The notes beneath the pieces were generated by a model. That model worked only from the letters and a program-made list of their open reading frames with translations. It made no database searches and was not told where the DNA came from. 64,000 nt of DNA from Rheinheimera maricola (GTDB lineage: Bacteria > Pseudomonadota > Gammaproteobacteria > Enterobacterales > Alteromonadaceae): positions 682,001 through 746,000 of the forward strand of contig NZ_JAERPS020000001.1 of the NCBI RefSeq assembly GCF_016918075.2, read 5' to 3'. Both the position numbers and the translations under genes were made by a program. Below are positions 55,502 to 63,410 of the stretch, in pieces. The first letter of the stretch is position 1; the number at the start of each line of letters is the position of its first letter.

Positions 55502-56068
55502 TTACCACGTCGCACTTAGCTGCAACCCCACACCATTTAAACCTGAGGTGGGTGTTACCTGTACACCATAAAACGGTTCGGCAAAATAATAGCTGGCAGC
55601 GATGCCGATTAATGCGCCGGCCAGTACGTCGGCGCTGTCGTGGTGATCATTGTTTACCCGGCTGTAGCCGACATAGCTTGCCAGCGCGTACGCAGGCGCA
55701 CCGTATTGCCAGCCGTAACGACGCTGTAAAAACGCCGCGCCCTGAAACGCCATAGACGTATGGCCGGAGGGGAAAGCGTCGTTGTCAGAGCCATCAGGAC
55801 GGTTTTTGTGAATGGCAGTTTTTAACGCATAAGTCACTGCGATATTAGCGGCAAAGCTGTAGTAAAATTGCGTGCTGCCCTCTGCGTCATCCAGATACTG
55901 TGTCATACCCCAGGCTGCAGCAGGCAGAGCAATACGCAGCACGTCTGCGGCGCTGTCTTCTGCGTTGGCGCAGGCGTTGTGCAGCGGCAACAGGCTGAGT
56001 AATACCATGATTGCCAGATGGCAACGATACTTATTCATCGTACTTCTGCTCACGGTACTTATGCTCAT
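55502..56068 (-). CDS. PAP2-superfamily phosphatase, exported
   Basis: 188 residues from ATG 56068, which has GGAAG upstream; ATG 56038 gives a cleaner signal peptide (MNKYRCHLAIMVLLSLLPLHNACANA) and is equally likely. The three acid-phosphatase motifs are present: K(T)AIHKNRPDG, PSGHTSMAF and SRVNNDHHDSADV, with the catalytic His residues. Membrane segments are few, so it may be periplasmic or peripherally bound. It is the last gene of a five-gene minus-strand cluster and starts 24 bases after the preceding stop. Substrate is unknown; undecaprenyl or phosphatidylglycerol phosphates are options. Confidence 0.87.
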   Translation of the reverse strand: MSISTVSRSTMNKYRCHLAIMVLLSLLPLHNACANAEDSAADVLRIALPAAAWGMTQYLDDAEGSTQFYYSFAANIAVTYALKTAIHKNRPDGSDNDAFPSGHTSMAFQGAAFLQRRYGWQYGAPAYALASYVGYSRVNNDHHDSADVLAGALIGIAASYYFAEPFYGVQVTPTSGLNGVGLQLSATW

Positions 56069-56092
56069 GTTACTTCCGTTATTTGTTGCAGC

Positions 56093-56986
56093 TTACAGTT
56101 CCAGGTATTGCGGCCAGCCCAGTAAGGGGTTGGTTAAGCCTTGCTTGCCTTCAAAGGCGTCTAGCTTTTCCGGTGAAGCATCTTGTGTTGCTAAGAGCTG
56201 ATACTCTTTAGCAAACTTTAACGTGCGTAGCAGAGCAGGTATAAAATGCTGGCCTAAATCGTTACGGATAGCATCGGCATTAGCACTGGGCAGTTCTCCC
56301 AGTGTGGCCTCGGTTTGCAGTTGGAAAAAAGTGTCACTAAACCAATGCGGTTGCAACGTTATGCTACGGATGCGTTTTTTTAAATCCTGCCGTACCTTAT
56401 CGCCGCCGGTAAGCGCGCGGTAAAAAACCACTTCGGCCAATACCTCTTCCAATGAAAAGTGCTCAAACTCATCAAAATGTGTGCGGGCGTAAAACTGCTG
56501 TTGCAGTATTTGCATCGATTGGCTGCGATGGTGGTCTATCAGGGCTTGTTGGTACTGCTGGTAGCCATCCCATTCTTCGGCATCGGGCGGTGTAGAAATA
56601 CTTTGCAATAACTGCTCAGCGACATCGCCATACAATGATGTTTTACCCGTTTTATTGCTCACCGTGGCCAGCATATTCCAGCCTTTTTGAAACGGCTTTA
56701 CCACACCTTCTGGCGCCAATAGCAGTGTAAGCGCTCTGTCTGTATCGTTGTTACTCAGTTCGAGCAAACCTATGCTTACTACACCGATAATGTCGCAGGC
56801 GGCTTGCTCTAACAGGTGCATTTTATATTTGTTGTAGAACTTATCGGCAAACTTCAGGCTCATCAACACGGCTTTCGTTTTTATTATCTTAAGCTCAGTT
56901 GCGCTTAGCTTGTCGTCAGCTTGTGCTTTGCTGATAACCTGGCTTAAAAACGGACCAAAACTGCCGTCGCGTAGCATTAACTGCAT
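56093..56986 (-). CDS. Unknown protein of the J-domain cluster
   Basis: 297 residues, no signal peptide and no membrane segment; mostly helical, charged. An N-terminal segment (RDGSFGPFLSQVISKAQADDKLSATELKIIKTKAVLMSLKF) and the late FALE/DAFEGKQGLTNPLLGWPQYLEL end look conserved in style but I do not recognise a family. It lies fourth of five genes, 25 bases after the acidic protein before it and 24 bases before the PAP2 gene, so it belongs to one operon with the J-domain protein. A cytoplasmic partner role for that chaperone system is inferred only from position. Confidence 0.75.
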   Translation of the reverse strand: MQLMLRDGSFGPFLSQVISKAQADDKLSATELKIIKTKAVLMSLKFADKFYNKYKMHLLEQAACDIIGVVSIGLLELSNNDTDRALTLLLAPEGVVKPFQKGWNMLATVSNKTGKTSLYGDVAEQLLQSISTPPDAEEWDGYQQYQQALIDHHRSQSMQILQQQFYARTHFDEFEHFSLEEVLAEVVFYRALTGGDKVRQDLKKRIRSITLQPHWFSDTFFQLQTEATLGELPSANADAIRNDLGQHFIPALLRTLKFAKEYQLLATQDASPEKLDAFEGKQGLTNPLLGWPQYLEL

Positions 56987-57011
56987 GGTACTATCCCTTT
57001 TTCACGCGGTT

Positions 57012-57776
57012 TTAATCCAGAAAGCTGAACATATCGTCCACTTCGCTGTATTCTTCGGTAGCCTGATTTTTCTCTTTTGCTTGCATTACCAGCTCGGTAG
57101 CAAATTTGCTAATTATGCCTTCCCAGCCGGAGTTTTCATTGCGGATCAACGCCTTGATAGCTTGCTCTACTTGGGGCGCTAACTGGCGGATAAGTGCCAA
57201 CAAGCTGCGTGGATCGTCAAATCCCAGGCCATGGGCATCTTCCGTCATTTGCCGCTCTGTGTAGGCCAGCGCTTCTTCCAAGTCTTCTTCTTCTTCGTGC
57301 AGGGTATCGGCGTAGAAATCTTCTTCGGCAAACTGTTCGCCGCGGTAGATTTCAATAAACGGAATACACAGGTAGAACAAACCGGCCGGGTCTTCGGCCA
57401 CGCATTCTAAAATGGCAGCTTGTTTGTCTTCACTGTCCTGGGTGCGAATTAAATAGGTTAAAAAGTCGAAGGTATGCTGTTTCAATTCTTCGGCGTTGTT
57501 TTTAATTTTTTCTTCCCAGTACAGCGGCTGCTGGCAAACGATATCGCGAATGCGCTCAGGGCTCATTAACTCAGAGATGATCGACGGGAACGAGATATCG
57601 TGCTCGCTGTTAATTTGCGTTAGTGTGACAATGTCAATTTGCTCAATCACTTCAACCAGTTGCTCATCGCTCATGGTATTGGCGATAAGCTCAAATTTTT
57701 TACTGGCTTGCTTAGGTTCGATTACCGCCAGCTGTTTTATTTCGGCAACGGCTATCTCAATTAGATTGGTGCTCAT
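57012..57776 (-). CDS. Acidic unknown protein of the J-domain cluster
   Basis: 254 residues, strongly acidic (HEEEEDLEEALAYTE at about 170-185; tail ATEEYSEVDDMFSFLD), soluble and helical. The C-terminal motif of acidic residues followed by Phe-Ser-Phe-Leu-Asp looks like a short linear docking peptide, by analogy with EEVD-type tails bound by chaperones, but this is speculation. ATG shares one base with the stop of the preceding gene (TAATG), so translation is coupled. No family is recognised. Confidence 0.75.
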   Translation of the reverse strand: MSTNLIEIAVAEIKQLAVIEPKQASKKFELIANTMSDEQLVEVIEQIDIVTLTQINSEHDISFPSIISELMSPERIRDIVCQQPLYWEEKIKNNAEELKQHTFDFLTYLIRTQDSEDKQAAILECVAEDPAGLFYLCIPFIEIYRGEQFAEEDFYADTLHEEEEDLEEALAYTERQMTEDAHGLGFDDPRSLLALIRQLAPQVEQAIKALIRNENSGWEGIISKFATELVMQAKEKNQATEEYSEVDDMFSFLD

Positions 57777-58360
57777 TAAGGTTTTTCTCCGTTAAAACGA
57801 ATATCGTCGTACTGGTTGTCGTAGCCTTCTTCATCGCTGTCGTCATCGCTGCCGTAGTCGTCACTGTCGTAGTGTGGGCTATCACTGTCAACGTCGTCTT
57901 GCTCGTCGTCTTCGTAACTAGGGTCTTCATTGTAGGTTTCGCTACCGTTACGGCGTTTTGCCGTAAGTGTTCCACTGCCGTCAAGCAAAAACAATACGGC
58001 GCAGGCTTCAATTAATTGGGCTTCAGAATGAGCACGAATAGCTTTTACCAGCGCCAGATCGGCATTGTTAAAGGCAACAGAGATTTTAAATTCATCCCAA
58101 CTTGGTGCCGTTGCGCTGTTTAACCATTGCTGCCATTGAAGTTTGGCAGCCGGTGTAAATTTTACCCGGCCATACAGCGCCATGGGTAAATATTCTGGTA
58201 CTGAGTCCAGCATATCTGGTGCGGCCAGTAAGATTGCACTCATTTTAGCGGTAAATTGCTCAAGCGCTTTGGGGGTATCGGGATCCATATAAGATTCGAT
58301 ATTCTCCAGTGCATCCGTTTGCAATGCGCGAATACGTGCCAAATTTAGTTTTTGTGCCAT
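57776..58360 (-). CDS. Unknown protein with Asp/Ser/Tyr-rich acidic tail
   Basis: 194 residues from ATG 58360; the frame extends upstream to 58423 inside the J-domain gene. The first 140 residues form a helical globular part ([41 protein letters not shown]). The last 50 residues are a low-complexity acidic tail of Asp, Glu, Ser, Tyr and Gly (repeated [13 protein letters not shown] words) ending in a basic NGEKP. Such tails can be disordered interaction or solubility segments. It lies 44 bases after the J-domain gene. No family recognised. Confidence 0.75.
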   Translation of the reverse strand: MAQKLNLARIRALQTDALENIESYMDPDTPKALEQFTAKMSAILLAAPDMLDSVPEYLPMALYGRVKFTPAAKLQWQQWLNSATAPSWDEFKISVAFNNADLALVKAIRAHSEAQLIEACAVLFLLDGSGTLTAKRRNGSETYNEDPSYEDDEQDDVDSDSPHYDSDDYGSDDDSDEEGYDNQYDDIRFNGEKP

Positions 58361-58404
58361 AACCTGCTCATAAGTATTATTTTTTACTAAAAGTACGGTA
58401 ATTA

Positions 58405-58686
58405 TTAATAGTATTGATCCCACAGCTCCTGCATCGCTGCTGCAGGGTCGGTAACAATGACATTGTTAAAATCTTTAATAAAGGCTGCACGCTGTTTCGG
58501 ATCAGATAGCACATCGTAGGCCAACTTTACCCGTTGTAACTGGGTTGCTGCGGTGTCTTTTTCGTCGTCGTTTAAGCCGTGCAGTTTGTCTGGGTGAAAT
58601 TTATTGGCTAGACGCTTATATGCTTTTTTGATGTCGTCATCGCTGGCATTGGTTTTTACGCCCAGTACGCGAAAGTGGTTGATCAT
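58405..58686 (-). CDS. Small J-domain (DnaJ-type) co-chaperone
   Basis: 93 residues from ATG 58686, with AGGA upstream (an in-frame start at 58713 is unlikely). The J domain fills about residues 1-75: [30 protein letters not shown] with the HPD triad at 31-33, then [13 protein letters not shown]. The Gly/Phe region, zinc fingers and C-terminal domains of DnaJ are missing, so it is a class III protein that would stimulate an Hsp70 (DnaK or HscA) for special clients. It heads a cluster of four unknown or PAP2 genes, all minus strand, with gaps of 44, -1, 25 and 24 bases. Confidence 0.9.
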   Translation of the reverse strand: MINHFRVLGVKTNASDDDIKKAYKRLANKFHPDKLHGLNDDEKDTAATQLQRVKLAYDVLSDPKQRAAFIKDFNNVIVTDPAAAMQELWDQYY

Positions 58687-58738
58687 AGGAATTCCTGCGT
58701 AAACAAAACTCACCAGCGTAAATAGCGATCACTGGTTG

Positions 58739-58763
58739 TTAGCGGCTAGCAAATAGCCGCTAA
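58739..58763 (-). terminator. Hairpin between propeller gene and J-domain operon
   Basis: TTAGCGGCT at 58739-58747 pairs with AGCCGCTAA at 58755-58763 (nine pairs, seven-base loop). It lies after the stop of the upstream propeller gene (58799) and before the J-domain start, so it may end the first transcript; no T tract follows. Confidence 0.5.
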
Positions 58764-58798
58764 TGATATCAGACCGGCAGCAGTTAACCTAGTTGTGC

Positions 58799-59902
58799 TT
58801 AGGGTCTTACTATAAACCAACGTGGGTCTACCGGTAAGCTAAATAGCAAAGTAGCGAACTTATTGAAGTTTGCTGCGTTAGCTGTGCATTGAATGTTATC
58901 CGGATAGCGTTTTTTCCACGCATCATTAACCAAAAATACGGTATCGCCATACACGGCTACACCTTCTATTGCAGTTTGTGCTATGGGTTCATATGCAGGG
59001 CAGGTGCTATCTGCCGGAGTTGGCGCGTAGTAAAGCATTTGCTGGACAAAGGGCGGCTGCTGCTGCGCTAAATCGATGATCCACAGTTGGTCATCATTGC
59101 GGGCTGCAGCAATTAAGTAGCCGGGGTGGTTATGTTTTTTGGCCGGCAAATAGTCAAGACCATTAATAGGGTGGTCTTTGTTGTCGGGTATCGGCAGATT
59201 AAACTGAGCATCTTGCACTTTCACGTAGCCATCTTGTTGCCAAAAATCATTGCCATACGGCGTTTTGAAAATCATCGGTGCATTGGCAATATTTTGCTCC
59301 AGAGCTAAATACAGATTGCCTGCGTTATCAATAGCCAGACCTTCAATGCCGTCATTGGGGAAGTTACCCACCTTGGCAGCCTTGGGAAACTTTACCGGCC
59401 GTACCGCGGTAATTTCAGCACGGCTGAGCTGGCTGTCGGTTTCAATTTTTACCAGTAAGGTGGGGAAATCAGTAGAATTGGTGTCGCCATAGCGGGCCTT
59501 GCACTCTGCACTCAGGGTGATAAAAGACGAATCTTCGGTCACGCTAATTAATACCGTATCGTCTGTTCTGTCCCAGGTTAGTGATTCAAAATCCGGGTAT
59601 TTGCTAAATAGCTCGCCAAAGCAACCCTTTAATACCTGCTCAGACACCGTAATGTTAAGCGGCTCAGCATTAAGCTGAGCGGTGTTCGGGTTAATCCGCA
59701 GCAGTTTATTGCGCATGGGCTCTGCGGCACTGTTATCTCCCAAGTGAATGAGTTCACCATGGCGCCAGGTAAAGCCAGAGCTTTGTGGGTCAGTTAAGGT
59801 TTGCCCTTGTCGGTCTGTTATCCATTTGCCTGCAACCGGCTGCGTGTTAGCGAAAGTGCTGGCGGCGAACAATATACTGAGTAAATACAAGCTGGCTTTC
59901 AT
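58799..59902 (-). CDS. Secreted phytase-like / SdiA-regulated-type beta-propeller protein
   Basis: 367 residues with a signal peptide (MKASLYLLSILFAASTFANTQ). Propeller strands recur, with FPNDGIEGLAIDNAGNLYLALEQN and QTAIEGVAVYGDTVFLVND as the two most telling segments: EGLA/EGVA motifs are typical of the phytase-like (PF13449) or SdiA-regulated families. Cys residues (GCFGELF, SAECKAR, STCPAYE, NIQCTA) are consistent with disulfides in the periplasm. Enzymatic activity is unproven. It stands alone between folM and the J-domain operon. Confidence 0.72.
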   Translation of the reverse strand: MKASLYLLSILFAASTFANTQPVAGKWITDRQGQTLTDPQSSGFTWRHGELIHLGDNSAAEPMRNKLLRINPNTAQLNAEPLNITVSEQVLKGCFGELFSKYPDFESLTWDRTDDTVLISVTEDSSFITLSAECKARYGDTNSTDFPTLLVKIETDSQLSRAEITAVRPVKFPKAAKVGNFPNDGIEGLAIDNAGNLYLALEQNIANAPMIFKTPYGNDFWQQDGYVKVQDAQFNLPIPDNKDHPINGLDYLPAKKHNHPGYLIAAARNDDQLWIIDLAQQQPPFVQQMLYYAPTPADSTCPAYEPIAQTAIEGVAVYGDTVFLVNDAWKKRYPDNIQCTANAANFNKFATLLFSLPVDPRWFIVRP

Positions 59903-59982
59903 AAATGGACTTCGTCATTGGTCATTAAGGGTATTTTGCCAGCCCGTGATGACAAATTAAACCCTGATCGGTTTAGCACCGG

Positions 59983-60726
59983 TTATGGTAGGTTTAAATG
60001 CCGCCCACCATCAAGGTCAATAACTTTACCGGTTATATAGCGGCTGTTGAGCAGGTACATAACCGTGTTACTTAGCTCTGCCGCGCCGGGTTCAACCTGC
60101 AACAAGGATTTTTGCAACGTCTTGGCGCGGTAGCAGGCGTCATCATGGTCATTAAACAGTAACAGCGCCGGGGCAATGGCATTGACTTTAACTTTGGGCG
60201 CCAGCGCGCGGGCAAAGCTGTAAGTTAAGTTTTCCAATGCAGCTTTAGAGGCGGCATACGCCATATGTTTGCTGCTACCAACACTGGCAACAAAATCGGT
60301 TAAATGAATGATGTCAGTTACGCCGTCATGAGCTTGCAGTAAAGGCGTAAAGGCGCGATTGAGTAAATAGGGGGCTTTGGCGTGCACCGCTTGCATAGCA
60401 TCGTATACTGCTGCATCTGCCGCTAATGCAGCGCGGGCATTGTCGCAGTCGCTAAGCGGCAAGTCTTTTTTCCAGTCTGAGGCGTTGTGAATTAATCCGC
60501 GTAAGCTACCCAATTGCTGCTTTATGCTATCGATAAAATCGGCCAGCGCGTTTGGCTCGGTAATATCCAACTGGATACAGTGCACACCGGCATCTTTGAG
60601 TTGTTGCAGGCCAGGCTTCTCGCTGCGGTAGGTGGCAGTTACCTGAAATCCGGCGTGTTGTAATGTCAGCGCGCAGTGTAACCCCAGGCGCTGGGCAGCG
60701 CCGGTAATAATAATGTTGTTTTGCAT
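59983..60726 (-). CDS. folM: Dihydromonapterin reductase FolM (SDR family)
   Basis: 247 residues from ATG 60726 (AGGA eight bases upstream; a TTG directly before it is also in frame). SDR motifs: ITGAAQRLGLH, LIHNASDW, and YAASKAALENL (active-site Tyr-Lys). The FolM-specific blocks HLTDFVASVGSSKHMAYAASK, VNAIAPALLLFNDHDDACYR, KSLLQVEPG and ITGKVIDLDGGRHL agree with the E. coli enzyme. It reduces dihydromonapterin to tetrahydromonapterin. Divergent from the HiPIP gene. Confidence 0.93.
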   Translation of the reverse strand: MQNNIIITGAAQRLGLHCALTLQHAGFQVTATYRSEKPGLQQLKDAGVHCIQLDITEPNALADFIDSIKQQLGSLRGLIHNASDWKKDLPLSDCDNARAALAADAAVYDAMQAVHAKAPYLLNRAFTPLLQAHDGVTDIIHLTDFVASVGSSKHMAYAASKAALENLTYSFARALAPKVKVNAIAPALLLFNDHDDACYRAKTLQKSLLQVEPGAAELSNTVMYLLNSRYITGKVIDLDGGRHLNLP

Positions 60727-60761
60727 CAAAAGGTTCCTAGCATGGTGTAACTAAACTTGTT

Positions 60762-60772
60762 GTAACGGTTAC
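60762..60772. promoter_or_regulatory. 11-base palindrome in the folM-HiPIP divergent region
   Basis: GTAACGGTTAC is a perfect inverted repeat in the 200-base gap, 36 bases before folM. It could be an operator; symmetry is the only evidence. Confidence 0.25.
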
Positions 60773-60926
60773 GTGACAACGGCGTTTTGGTTTGGTTTTT
60801 CGTCTGCTCTGACAAACTAAACCAGTACAGGCAAAAATTAGTAGTACTAAATGGACGTTAAAAAAATAACAGTAACGCTTCATGTCGCAGTGCAATAACA
60901 ACACAGACAACATCAGAGGAAAAGTT

Positions 60927-61217
60927 ATGACAACAAGCAGAAGACGTTTTTTAAAACTATCGGCCGGCGGCATAGTAGGCTTAAGCATGGGCGGTATTAG
61001 TTTAAAAGCCTTTGCTAACGAGCAACTAGACCCGGAAAACCCGCAAGCAAAAGCACTGCAGTATGTGCACAAATCTGTCAAAGACGGGCAGAACTGCGCA
61101 AACTGTATGTTAATTCAAGGCGCTGACGGCGAGACCTGGCGGCCATGTGGCATTTTTCCGGGCAAAGTGGTGAACAGCGAGGGTTGGTGTGCAGCCTGGG
61201 CGAAAAAACCGGGGTAA
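60927..61217 (+). CDS. High-potential iron-sulfur protein (HiPIP), Tat-exported
   Basis: 96 residues from ATG 60927 with an AGAGGAAA ribosome site. A twin-arginine signal (MTTSRRRFLKLSAGGIVGLSMGG) precedes the mature protein, where four Cys bind the [4Fe-4S] cluster: NCANC, WRPCGIFPG and GWCAAW. The spacing C-x2-C-x13..16-C-x13..-C is that of HiPIPs. It is a periplasmic one-electron carrier that serves reaction centres or oxidases; in a non-phototroph it probably feeds a terminal oxidase. A strong terminator follows. Confidence 0.93.
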   Translation: MTTSRRRFLKLSAGGIVGLSMGGISLKAFANEQLDPENPQAKALQYVHKSVKDGQNCANCMLIQGADGETWRPCGIFPGKVVNSEGWCAAWAKKPG

Positions 61218-61224
61218 TTTAAAC

Positions 61225-61254
61225 AAACAGGCCCGCTGTTGCGGGCCTGTTTTT
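61225..61254. terminator. Rho-independent terminator after HiPIP
   Basis: A 12-base-pair stem (AAACAGGCCCGC, loop TGTT) runs into a T tract on the plus strand. It lies between HiPIP and convergent sdaA. Confidence 0.9.
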
Positions 61255-61267
61255 AGCTTTAAGCGAC

Positions 61268-62650
61268 TTAACATTCGATAATATTTACCGCCAAACCACC
61301 GCGTGAGGTTTCTTTGTACTTGGTCTGCATATCCTTACCGGTATCCCACATGGTTTTAATCACTTTATCCAGCGACACCTTTTGGTCGCCGCTGCCGCGC
61401 AGCGCCAGGCGTGACGCATTTATCGCTTTAATCGAGCCCATGGCGTTGCGCTCGATACATGGCACTTGCACCAAACCACCTACCGGGTCGCAGGTTAACC
61501 CCAGGTTATGTTCCATGCCAATTTCCGCAGCATTTTCGACATGCAGCGGAGTGCCGCCCTGTATTTCAGTTAGTGCTGCGGCAGCCATAGAGCAAGCAAC
61601 ACCCACTTCGCCCTGACAGCCCACTTCAGCGCCGGAGATAGAGGCGTTTTTCTTATACAAAATACCAATAGCCGCCGCGGTTAACAGGTATTGCACGGCA
61701 ATATCCGGCGTAACCGGCTGAATAAATTTATCGTAGTACATTAATACCGCCGGAATAATACCGGCAGCGCCGTTAGTAGGGGCTGTAACGACGCGACCAC
61801 CGGCGGCATTTTCTTCATTTACCGCCAGCGCGAACAGGTTTACCCAGTCCATTACTTGCAACGGGTCGTTGCTTTTTTCCGCCATCAGCTTTTTATACAG
61901 CGCTGGCGCACGGCGTTTTACTTTTAACCCGCCTGGCAGTATGCCTTCGGTTTTAATGCCGCGCTCAATACAGGCACGCATGGTAAGCCAGATGTTATTC
62001 AGTTGGTCGGTTATTTGCGCTGGGCTACGCAATACTTTTTCGTTTTCCAGCATTAAACCGGCAATCGATAAACCGTTTTCTTTGCACAAGGAAAGCATTT
62101 CAGCGCCAGACTCGAACGGAAAGGGTGGCGGGTTATCGGCAGCAAATTGGCTGGCTGCTTCTTTTTCTTTGGCAAAATCTTCCGCTTTAACTATGAAACC
62201 GCCACCGATAGAGAAGTAAACATCGCTAAGCACAATGTTTTTGTCTTTATCATAGGCAATTAGCTCCATGCCGTTGGAGTGCTCTTTCAAGGTTTTACGC
62301 CGGTGAAAGACAATGGCGCCTTCGCGCGGGAAATTGACCGGTTTTACTTTAGCCAGCCGTATTTGTTGCTCGTCGTTCACTTGCTTTAACAAGCCGGGTA
62401 CCGCATCCGGATCCACCGTTTCCGGCAGGTAGCCGGCCAGGCCTAAAATAACCGCTTTGCCGGTGCCATGACCAATGCCGGTTTGGCCCAGCGAGCCAAA
62501 CAGTTCTACTTTTACGCCTGTAACGCTGTCGAGCAGGTTTTTGTCAGTTAAATCGTCGGTAAATTTTTTCGCCGCCCGCATCGGGCCAACAGTGTGAGAA
62601 CTGGACGGTCCTATGCCGATGCTAAACATGTCAAATGCGCTGATAATCAT
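61268..62650 (-). CDS. sdaA: L-serine ammonia-lyase (iron-sulfur type)
   Basis: 460 residues, close to E. coli SdaA (454). The N-terminal domain has the family motif [14 protein letters not shown]; the catalytic domain has [14 protein letters not shown], the Cys motif [12 protein letters not shown], the two cluster Cys in [18 protein letters not shown], and a C-terminal Cys that can enter the active site (ends IIEC). It deaminates serine to pyruvate. It lies 197 bases after nudL on the same strand; pabB-nudL-sdaA is the order also found in E. coli. Confidence 0.96.
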   Translation of the reverse strand: MIISAFDMFSIGIGPSSSHTVGPMRAAKKFTDDLTDKNLLDSVTGVKVELFGSLGQTGIGHGTGKAVILGLAGYLPETVDPDAVPGLLKQVNDEQQIRLAKVKPVNFPREGAIVFHRRKTLKEHSNGMELIAYDKDKNIVLSDVYFSIGGGFIVKAEDFAKEKEAASQFAADNPPPFPFESGAEMLSLCKENGLSIAGLMLENEKVLRSPAQITDQLNNIWLTMRACIERGIKTEGILPGGLKVKRRAPALYKKLMAEKSNDPLQVMDWVNLFALAVNEENAAGGRVVTAPTNGAAGIIPAVLMYYDKFIQPVTPDIAVQYLLTAAAIGILYKKNASISGAEVGCQGEVGVACSMAAAALTEIQGGTPLHVENAAEIGMEHNLGLTCDPVGGLVQVPCIERNAMGSIKAINASRLALRGSGDQKVSLDKVIKTMWDTGKDMQTKYKETSRGGLAVNIIEC

Positions 62651-62847
62651 AATTAATTCTGTTTTGTCGTTATCAAAGTTGCACCATTGTAGCCCAAGCC
62701 ACGCTGTTCTGTAAGTCGGTTGGTAACTGGTCGGTGCTTATTACAGATGAGAAAAACTAATAGGAGCAGTTAGTGATATTAATCAGCTCGCATTGCGGGT
62801 GGGTAGTTAGCCAGCCTAAACTCACACTCTTCGCCTGTTGTGCGGGG

Positions 62848-63408
62848 TTACCCCAGCTGCACACACAATCGGTGCAAAATGGCCGCTGTTGCCCCCCAGA
62901 TAAACTTATCCTGATACGGCATCGCATGCAGCTGCTGCATTTTACCGCGCAGCCGTAAGCTAAACAGATGGCGGTTTTTCTGCTGTAAAAAATGCGTTAG
63001 CGGCACTTCAAAAATGCCGGCGACTTCATCAGCTTGCAAAATCCAGCTTTTTTGCGGTTTAAGCAGCCCCACCCAAGGCTCTATGGTGAAACCGGTACTG
63101 GTGCTTTGCAGTGGCAAATGGCCAAGTAATTCCACTGCATATGGTGCTAAACCGATTTCTTCATGCGCTTCGCGCAGCGCCGCTGCACTGCTGCTTTCAC
63201 CGGCCTCAATACGCCCGCCAGGAAAGCTGATTTGGCCCGGATGATGGCGTAAATGCAGTGCGCGCTGGGTAAATAAAATATGCAGTTTATCGCCGTAGTC
63301 GATAAGCGGTATTAACACGGCGGCTTGATGCTTATCGCCAGGTGTTACAGCTTCTGCCGCGGCGGCGGTTTGCAACATAAAACGTTGACGAAACTCACCG
63401 GCAAGCAC
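62848..63408 (-). CDS. nudL: Nudix hydrolase, CoA pyrophosphatase NudL
   Basis: 186 residues with a GTG start two bases after the pabB stop (GGAGC in the end of pabB serves as ribosome site). The Nudix box is GGRIEAGESSSAAALREAHEEIGL (all Gly/Glu/Arg positions intact), preceded by the CoA-pyrophosphatase pattern LRHHPGQISFPGG. It hydrolyses CoA or related dinucleotides in the cytoplasm. Confidence 0.94.
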   Translation of the reverse strand: MLAGEFRQRFMLQTAAAAEAVTPGDKHQAAVLIPLIDYGDKLHILFTQRALHLRHHPGQISFPGGRIEAGESSSAAALREAHEEIGLAPYAVELLGHLPLQSTSTGFTIEPWVGLLKPQKSWILQADEVAGIFEVPLTHFLQQKNRHLFSLRLRGKMQQLHAMPYQDKFIWGATAAILHRLCVQLG

Positions 63409-63410
63409 CC

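Noticed and set aside
57757..58011. Thr-rich 84-codon minus-strand frame
   Set aside because: It is the frame shadow of the acidic low-complexity tail gene in the same DNA; the Thr repeats come from GAC/GAT codons read out of frame.
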